From Xylogone sp. PMI_703 (Eukaryota > Ascomycota > Leotiomycetes), in the NCBI GenBank assembly GCA_021399445.1, contig JAJTUQ010000005.1, forward strand, positions 1,054,001 through 1,118,000: a stretch of 64,000 nucleotides of DNA. Reading direction: 5' to 3'. The translations under genes and the position numbers were made by a program. The notes below the pieces were generated by a model. The model was given only the letters and a program-made list of their open reading frames with translations. It ran no database searches and had not been told where the DNA came from. This document shows, in pieces, positions 57,429 to 64,000 of the stretch (its first letter is position 1; every line of letters begins with the position of its first letter).

Positions 57429-58234
57429 GAATGTTAGCTGGGTATGAGCAGGAGATTCATTCCGAAATATTCTACTGCTCGCCGCCAATCCGATACCAAC
57501 AATACAGCCTCTTCCTGAAATCACGGAGGTCTGTATTCGACAACGACGGAACGCTTATAACCTGTGCAATTGATGTCACAAAGACATTTATGGATGGCGT
57601 TACAGTGTCCCCAGGTCGCGGTCAGTGCAGCTGCGCCTCTTTAAATTGGTTTTGTGAGACTAGTTACTAAAGTGTGGAGGTCGAGAACGAAACAGATGCA
57701 TAGAATTTATGTTGGAAGAGGCAGGCCCGTCATAATTTCAAATTCTAGGCGTAGAGCGCCTTGCTTTTCAATGAGTTTCAGAGTCATAAGACAATTTAGG
57801 TCAAGACGGGGCCTCATGCTCGATAGGACGAGCCATTCTTAAGTTTGAATTTGTAAGAGCAATGTATTACTCCCACCAAAACCACCGGTGTGGCTTGATC
57901 GATATCATTGTTACAAAATGGAAGATCCAAATTCTCAGACCAGGTCGATGTTTAACTTTTGGGGTCTCATTCAAAGTGGCTACGAGGAGCCCGGCGCCAC
58001 CCCACAGTTATGGTACGGAGTAGTTGTACACCTTGTTCTTAATAAGCACACGCCTCCATCAGGCACACCTTTAAGTGCTTTTTACTGAGTCAGGTGGTTT
58101 GGCGATTTAGCGCGTCAAGAACTGTTGAACCACCTTCACCAATTTCGTGATCAAGTCGTGTTTTTACATCTCTTTTAGGCATATACAGATTATTATTAAA
58201 GGTGTTTATTATGTGAGGCTAAAATAATGCATTA
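57429..58234. other. intergenic upstream of HRQ1
   Basis: This 806 bp has no supported gene. A single GCGCGT (58110-58115) is the only MBF-like match near the HRQ1 start and is not significant alone. Confidence 0.55.
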
Positions 58235-61200
58235 ATGCTACGAACAACCATGGAATCAAATGAATCCACAACAAAACGTAAATGGATAGATTATAAGGAA
58301 GAGCCACTCATATCGTCCAATGATGAGAACGACCATAAAGTTGTGAAGAATACGACGATAATCCCAGCAAAGACCAACGATGGCGGCCGGAAACCGCGAC
58401 GCAAAAACAAGGGCACAGCCGCAGCTGAATTGTCAAGGAGTGACTCCGACAGTTCAAATCCAGTCAGAACGGACATTCCATGGCCTGAATACTTCAGATC
58501 GCTCGAGAAGACACATCGTGCGCTGAATATTGTGTTCACGTTCTGTTGTACCAGAAAAAACTTGGCAACTACTTTTGAAACTATCAAAACCGCAGTTGAA
58601 GGTCACATCAAGCGGGAGCTCAAAATCGAAGATGTTGCCCAAATTGTAGCCCTGCGTCCCGAAGGTATCAGCTTTGCCTATGTCGATGAAGCTATGCTTG
58701 AAATTGATGTTAAGGGAGCCGAAAAAGATGATTCTTTCAAGAGTGGTACGACAAGGAGTTGGCATGTCACTAGTCATGCTCCTGACGCATCCATTGGCAT
58801 CAACGAAAATCTGGAGACAGATGACATTGAACAGGTTGGAGGCAGCAAAGAGGTCTTGCTTTTCGAGTTCTTGGATGGTGATTTGAAGCGTGGAGTTCAA
58901 GACAAACGAACCGGTGAAACTACCAAAACTTCCGGCAAAAAGTTGAGAAACGAACCATTGAAGATGCCATCGTATAGCCAAAAACAAATGTCAACTCTTA
59001 TTGAAAAGAGGAATACAAGATTCATTAAAGCAGTGAATGAATTCTTAAATCGATGCAACGATCGGACGCTCAATCCGGAGGAAGAGCTACGGGAAAGAGC
59101 GAGAAATTTTATCCCAGTTCCGTCTTCGGGGACATGTACGCCAAAGCCTGATTTTAGTACTTTACCAGAGTCAATCCCAGATGAACGAAAGTCAATTTCT
59201 GAGATCGTAGCCGAACTCAAGGCTAGCGAATGGTATACCGGCCAAATCGTTCCAGACGGATATCGTGTTTTCGATCCTCAAGAACCGGTTTATGGTGAGC
59301 TCAACTTTCAACTCAGCCAGGATTTAGTGAATGCGCTATACAACGCCAAAGGGATTACTCAATTCTACGCACATCAAGCAGAAGCTATTAACAACCTTCA
59401 CAATGGCCATCATGTCATCGTAGCTACGTCTACGAGCTCTGGTAAGTCTCTAATTTATCAGTTACCAGTTCTATATGAATTGGAAAGGGACCCAAATTCT
59501 CGAGCGATGTATATATTTCCCACCAAAGCACTGGCTCAAGATCAAAGAAAGAGTCTAAAGGAGATGCTTCGGTATATGCATGGGCTTGAAGACATTATCG
59601 TTGAAACTTTTGATGGAGATACCCCTATGTCAGATCGCAACCTCATTCGAGACGAAGGCAGGATCATATTTACAAACCCCGATATGTTGCACATCACTAT
59701 CCTTCCTCAAGAAGAAAAATGGAGAACATTTCTGAAAAATCTGAAATATGTTGTTGTGGACGAAGTTCATGTCTACAGTGGCCTCTTTGGATCTCATGTT
59801 GCATTTATAATGCGTAGACTAAGAAGAATCTGTGCAGCTGTGGGCAACCGTCATATCAAATTTATATCGTGTTCAGCAACTGTTGCAAATCCTCAGGATC
59901 ACTTCAAGACCATATTCGGTATAGAGGATGTACATATGACTGATTTTGACGGATCCCCTTCCGGAAGAAAAGAATTCTTATGTTGGAATACACCATATAG
60001 AGTACCTGGAGATCCTGGAAGCGGACGTGGTGACTCGTTGGCAGAAGCTGCAAGATTATTTTGCCAGCTTATACTACGAGGTGTTCGCGTGATAGCTTTT
60101 TGTACTGTCAGAAAGATGTGCGAAATTCTGGTAGGATTAGTGAAGCAGGAGCTGAGCTCTTTGAACCGTTCGGGGGTGTCAAATCGGGTGATGGGTTACA
60201 GAGGCGGCTATACTCCGCAAGATAGACGCCAGATCGAGCGTGAGATGTTTGAGGGAAAGCTGTTAGGCATCGTGGCTACCTCAGCGCTGGAGCTTGGTAT
60301 CGATATCGGATCACTCGATGCAGTTATCACGGTTGGGTTCCCCTATACAATTGCAAACTTAAGACAGCAGAGCGGAAGAGCCGGCCGTCGAAATAAGGAT
60401 TCATTATCGATTCTACTTGGAAGTTCCTTCCCAATGGATCAATACTATATGAACAACCCAGACGAAATATTTACCACTCCTAACTGCGAGCTCCAAGTAG
60501 ATCTCCAGAATATGCTGGTCCTGGAAGGTCATATCCAATGTGCTGCCTATGAGATGCCCATCCGACCAGAAGCGGATTCCGTTTATTTTGGAAAGGAATT
60601 GGTAAAGATTGCAAATGAACGCATGGTGAAAGATGAAATGGGCTTCTATCACTGTAACGAACGATTCCGACCCTTCCCATCCAAGTTCGTTTCTATAAGG
60701 GATACTGAAGAAGATCATTTCGCTATAGTGGATATCACTCATGGTCGAAATATTGTATTAGAGGAATTAGAGGCATCGAGAGCTTTCTTTACTATATATG
60801 ATGGAGGAATATTTCTACATCAAGGTAATACATATGTTGTCAAAGAGTTCAATCCGGATCGAAAGATGGCGCGGGTAGAAAGAGTCAAAGTGGACTGGAC
60901 AACTCAGCAGAGAGACTTTACCGATGTAGATCCTGTCGAAACAGAAGCTGTTAGGAAAATTCCAAATTCCCTTTCTCGGGCATATTATGGCTCCATAAAG
61001 ATACAAGCGACTGTATTTGGATTCTTCAAAGTCGATAAGAGAGGACGCATTCTGGACGCTGTAGAGGTTAATAATCCTCCTATAGTTATTCACAGCAAAG
61101 GAATGTGGCTCGATGTACCAGAGAGAGCACTTGAAATATTAGTTGAGAGGAAGCTCAATATTGCTGGCGCCATTCATGCAGCAGAGCATGCTATGTTAGC

Positions 61201-61693
61201 TCTCATGCCAAATTTTGTCGTTAGCATGCCTGGGGATGTTCGAACTGAATGTAAGGCTGGCCTCAAAGAATTCGCCAAACGTGAGACAGCAAGGAAAAGA
61301 CCTGCAAGACTTACGTTCTATGATGCAAAGGGTGGCTCAGGCGGCTCAGGAATCAATACAAAAGCGTTCGAGTTTGTGGACCTCTTGCTTAAGCAAGCTC
61401 TGGGAAGAGTGGAAGGCTGCTATTGTCACCAAGGTTGCCTTGAATGTGTAGCATGGGCTCAGTGCAAAGAGGCAAATGAAGTCATGAGTAAAGCGGGTAG
61501 TGCGGTTATCTTCAAGAGCCTTCTAAACATGGATATTGATGTCGATGCTCTGCCAATGGGCCCTGAAGAGTTCAGTCCGGCCGGTATCGAAACTGTAGTC
61601 CTCGCAGAACCCGTGCTAGGCCGTGGACGAACTGTCTTTGAGGTGGAAAGTGGGAATGACCATCATCCTACACTGATTCATGAAGAACTTTGA
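58235..61693 (+). CDS. HRQ1: ATP-dependent DNA helicase HRQ1 (RecQ4-like)
   Basis: A single-exon gene of 1152 residues. A conserved region near 90-150 (LNIVFTFCCTRKNLATTFET) may form a small winged-helix-like fold. The helicase core has Walker A TSTSSGKS with Lys at about 407, motif Ia FPTKALAQDQRKSL, motif II DEVH at about 509, SCSATVANP, motif V TSALELGIDIGSLD and motif VI QQSGRAGRRN at about 711. The C-terminal DUF1998-type domain has a cysteine cluster (CYCHQGCLECVAWAQC) that likely binds zinc. HRQ1 unwinds DNA 3'-5' and is linked to telomere control and interstrand crosslink repair. All helicase motifs are present. A possible second start (Met6) follows the first closely. Confidence 0.95.
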   Translation: MLRTTMESNESTTKRKWIDYKEEPLISSNDENDHKVVKNTTIIPAKTNDGGRKPRRKNKGTAAAELSRSDSDSSNPVRTDIPWPEYFRSLEKTHRALNIVFTFCCTRKNLATTFETIKTAVEGHIKRELKIEDVAQIVALRPEGISFAYVDEAMLEIDVKGAEKDDSFKSGTTRSWHVTSHAPDASIGINENLETDDIEQVGGSKEVLLFEFLDGDLKRGVQDKRTGETTKTSGKKLRNEPLKMPSYSQKQMSTLIEKRNTRFIKAVNEFLNRCNDRTLNPEEELRERARNFIPVPSSGTCTPKPDFSTLPESIPDERKSISEIVAELKASEWYTGQIVPDGYRVFDPQEPVYGELNFQLSQDLVNALYNAKGITQFYAHQAEAINNLHNGHHVIVATSTSSGKSLIYQLPVLYELERDPNSRAMYIFPTKALAQDQRKSLKEMLRYMHGLEDIIVETFDGDTPMSDRNLIRDEGRIIFTNPDMLHITILPQEEKWRTFLKNLKYVVVDEVHVYSGLFGSHVAFIMRRLRRICAAVGNRHIKFISCSATVANPQDHFKTIFGIEDVHMTDFDGSPSGRKEFLCWNTPYRVPGDPGSGRGDSLAEAARLFCQLILRGVRVIAFCTVRKMCEILVGLVKQELSSLNRSGVSNRVMGYRGGYTPQDRRQIEREMFEGKLLGIVATSALELGIDIGSLDAVITVGFPYTIANLRQQSGRAGRRNKDSLSILLGSSFPMDQYYMNNPDEIFTTPNCELQVDLQNMLVLEGHIQCAAYEMPIRPEADSVYFGKELVKIANERMVKDEMGFYHCNERFRPFPSKFVSIRDTEEDHFAIVDITHGRNIVLEELEASRAFFTIYDGGIFLHQGNTYVVKEFNPDRKMARVERVKVDWTTQQRDFTDVDPVETEAVRKIPNSLSRAYYGSIKIQATVFGFFKVDKRGRILDAVEVNNPPIVIHSKGMWLDVPERALEILVERKLNIAGAIHAAEHAMLALMPNFVVSMPGDVRTECKAGLKEFAKRETARKRPARLTFYDAKGGSGGSGINTKAFEFVDLLLKQALGRVEGCYCHQGCLECVAWAQCKEANEVMSKAGSAVIFKSLLNMDIDVDALPMGPEEFSPAGIETVVLAEPVLGRGRTVFEVESGNDHHPTLIHEEL

Positions 61694-62473
61694 CGATCCG
61701 ATAGGTACAGAGGAATAACCCATTGTGATTGCTAGTGACTGTCTATGTTTTGAATTAGAGAACTGGATTTCTGCTTCTATTTTGACTCAATACGAACCAT
61801 TCAAGATATCTCGAATATACAGGCCTTGCCTACTAAATGCTTGCTTACGCCCATGTGGTCATATCAGACTATGAGGTGTTGATAGAGGATGCAGAACTAC
61901 CTGAAACAAGATACTCATGGCACTAGCTTTTTACTGTGTCTGGGTTTGATACTGCTAGCTGAAAGGCATTTTGGACAAGGTATTATGAAAGTCAATAGGC
62001 TGTATGGATGTTGCATCCGTTTAGTGGGCGTCTGGGGAACAAGTCTATCAAAAGACTATCAAGAGCCTATCAGCTGTCTTTCTTGAAATGTCACTAAATT
62101 ATAGTGGCTAGTGTAATGTTGTCGCTAGGCAATCATGTCTTGTGGCATTGCAGTTTTACTTTATGAGATTATTGCCATGGTTAAACAGTCTTCTTTGTTT
62201 CAAGTTCAACAACGCTTTTTCGATTGTTTGAATCAACAAAGACACTGCTTGTAGCTACAATACAACGGACCTAAGGAGGGACAAAGGGGAAGTTTCCTAT
62301 TTTGCTCGAACTCCCATTTCAAGTTTCTTCAGGGAGCTTCCAGATTCTTTAGTCAGCTGTGTTCTTATAACGTCTCTATATCTGCTGCAAATTTGTCGAC
62401 TCAACCTAACGATATTGAAGTCTGCTAAAGCAACAGCGTCTTGCGAACCCACTGGATCATATTGCCTTTCGCC
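61694..62473. other. intergenic, nothing recognised
   Basis: This 780 bp between two plus-strand genes includes a 65-codon open frame at 61889-62086 without features. The part just before 62474 is the leader of the next gene. Confidence 0.6.
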
Positions 62474-64000
62474 ATGCAACACCAACCATTCACACACAAG
62501 GTTCAACAAATACTACCTTCTCCTGCTTTATCATTAAGTAGTGGGGGACGTAGTCAGGATAGCTTTGAACGGCTCGTACTTAGACATATTCGTGAAGATC
62601 TCAATGATGCGCACAGAAATTCGAGTTATCATCCGATATACGAGTCCTCTCCTGAATTCGGGAGCCCATCATCGAGATATCGTTTAGGGGTTCATGCTCA
62701 AGCTTTGTCTCCCGCACCAACTACCAGTAATGTTGCTAGTACTGTTAATAGAGACGAAAGCCAGCTTTTTCACAGCGACGAATATCAAGCTGCAGTCTAT
62801 GATCTGGAAAATAGTCATCATATACGCCATGTTCAGGAGCTCCTAGAAGATAAAGTAGAGGCAGGAACCTCATTAAGTAAGCTTTTGTCTATCCCAGTTT
62901 GGCTGCCAAGAAATCTCTATTTCCTCTCATAGTGACCCATTACTGTACTAATTTTGATAATCATCAATACAGATAATCAAATTCAGCTTAAATCAAGTTA
63001 TAGCAGCTCTCCTAAAAGGACATTGTATCCATCCTGCTATGATGCATTCGGTAGTTTTATACTGACTAACCCAAGAACGGATGACTTTGTCAAGTCTGCA
63101 TTCCAAGCACAAGAAATTCGTAAGTCCAATATTATATCTTACTCTACGCGGTGCTAACGTTGTATAGACTCTCCAATCACCAAGGCAACATACCAGCAAC
63201 AATTACATACAACTCCAGAAAGGAAGGGCGCCGCCAACCCTGTCTCAGAATTTTACTTATCCGGCAACACAGTTGTTACCTCACCAACTCTCACATCAAG
63301 ATCCGGTCTCAACAAATCCACTGTTCGTGATGAAGATGTTTCCAGAATAGCAGCAGAAGTTTTTGCCAGGCAAGAACAGCTCACTGCAGCACATGGAGGT
63401 GGCCCTCGTAGGAAGTTTCGACCGTCCCATACAGCCTTGCTCGAACAAGGTCTAGCACCAGAACTTCAGACTCAACGAGCCATATTATCACAAGAATTGA
63501 TTGGTCACACCAATTATGCTGGTGATATTACAAACGAGAGAAATCGAAGTGCCGATATTCCGGATAATCAGAACTGCTCCTTGTGGGTCCTTGGACTTCC
63601 TTCTGATGTAACTTACACTTGTCTACTTGGAGCCATTCGCAACGTGGGCAAAATATACGCAACAGTGATCAATCCCCCAGTTGGAAAGCACCCAACCGCC
63701 GCAGCTAAAATCGTTCTCTTCAGCCGTGCTGATGCTGAACGTCTCAAAGCGCTTGCAGATTCTGGTAATTTTATAGTGATGGGCCACGTTATTCGAGATA
63801 TTCGCTGGAACAAGATAAAAGTCCCTGCTCACATCTACACTGAGGAATCGCGAGTCGTCAAAATCACTGGAGAAGATAGATTCATGGATGTTAATATCCT
63901 TCAAGAATTGTTCCGTCAACGGTTCACGTACGACATTGACAAGATCGTTGAAGTACCGTGCCTATTCCCAGGATGCAGATCGCAGGAATGGCATTTTGGC
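62474..64000 (+). CDS. RRM-type protein, 3' end outside window
   Basis: Three exons are visible (62474-62876, 62973-63119, 63168 to beyond 64000); the gene is cut by the window end, with over 460 residues present. The start MQHQPFTHKVQQILPSPAL is the first ATG in frame. The N-terminal 250 residues are Ser-rich and mostly disordered, with conserved-looking stretches (SFERLVLRHIREDLNDAHRN, then YDAFGSFILTNPRTDDFVKS). An RRM-like fold begins near 320: NCSLWVLGLPSDVTYTCLLG, then KIYATVINPPVGKHPTAAAK and ADAERLKALADSGNFIVMG. A second partner-like segment follows (SRVVKITGEDRFMDVNILQE). I recall similar fungal hypothetical RNA-binding proteins but no named function. Confidence 0.75.

Noticed and set aside
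59440..59460. GTAAG donor-like sequence in the HRQ1 Walker A codons
   Set aside because: The frame runs through and encodes the intact TSTSSGKS motif, so it is not an intron boundary.

Overview
The window is a gene-dense stretch of nuclear DNA from a filamentous ascomycete (Pezizomycotina). Most genes carry introns of about 48-75 bp with GTAAGT-like donors and CTAAC/CTGAC branch points. Gene content fits this: complex I subunits, a Polycomb EED subunit, mitoribosomal proteins, a dually targeted carnitine acetyltransferase and fungus-only families. From remembered family resemblance I lean towards Leotiomycetes, but that is inference. I see no rRNA, tRNA, CRISPR array or intact transposon. All exon joins were made by hand from reading-frame continuity and splice motifs.

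Layout. 877-5915: POM33/TMEM33-type membrane protein (-), CTK2 cyclin (-), palmitoyl-protein thioesterase (+). 7069-13412: TOS4-like FHA protein (+), a 93-residue conserved small protein (+), and a 1014-residue putative mitochondrial protein with six tandem repeats (-). 14112-24233: listerin/LTN1 (+), MCM3 (+), MAK32-type sugar kinase (-). 24616-28588: adenylyl cyclase-associated protein (+), a four-exon complex I accessory subunit (-), mitoribosomal mL44 (+). 29104-34834: La protein (-), mitoribosomal uS4m/NAM9 (+), carnitine acetyltransferase (-). 35510-43055: EAF7 (-), gamma-tubulin complex protein of GCP5/6 type (+), complex I NDUFA5-type subunit (+), RRN11-like Pol I factor (+). 43694-50376: ten-exon EED (-), a 2.9 kb gene-free gap, a PAS-domain regulator (+). 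51455-64000: YIP4 (-), YRB2/RanBP3-like protein (+), APH-family kinase (+), HRQ1 helicase (+), and an RRM-type protein cut by the window end (+).

Functional themes. Genome duplication and cell cycle: MCM3, TOS4-like, HRQ1 and a gamma-tubulin complex protein; MCM3 and TOS4 each have MBF-like ACGCG sites upstream. Mitochondria: two complex I subunits, two mitoribosomal proteins, carnitine acetyltransferase and the repeat protein; one complex I gene and mL44 share a 242 bp divergent promoter. Chromatin and transcription: EAF7 (NuA4), EED (PRC2), CTK2 (Pol II CTD kinase), RRN11 (Pol I). RNA, protein and trafficking: La, listerin, PPT1, YIP4, POM33, YRB2.

The least explained items are the repeat protein, the PAS protein with an acidic insertion and no LOV signature, the large gap before it, the alternative N-terminus of the cyclase-associated protein, and the small 93-residue protein.
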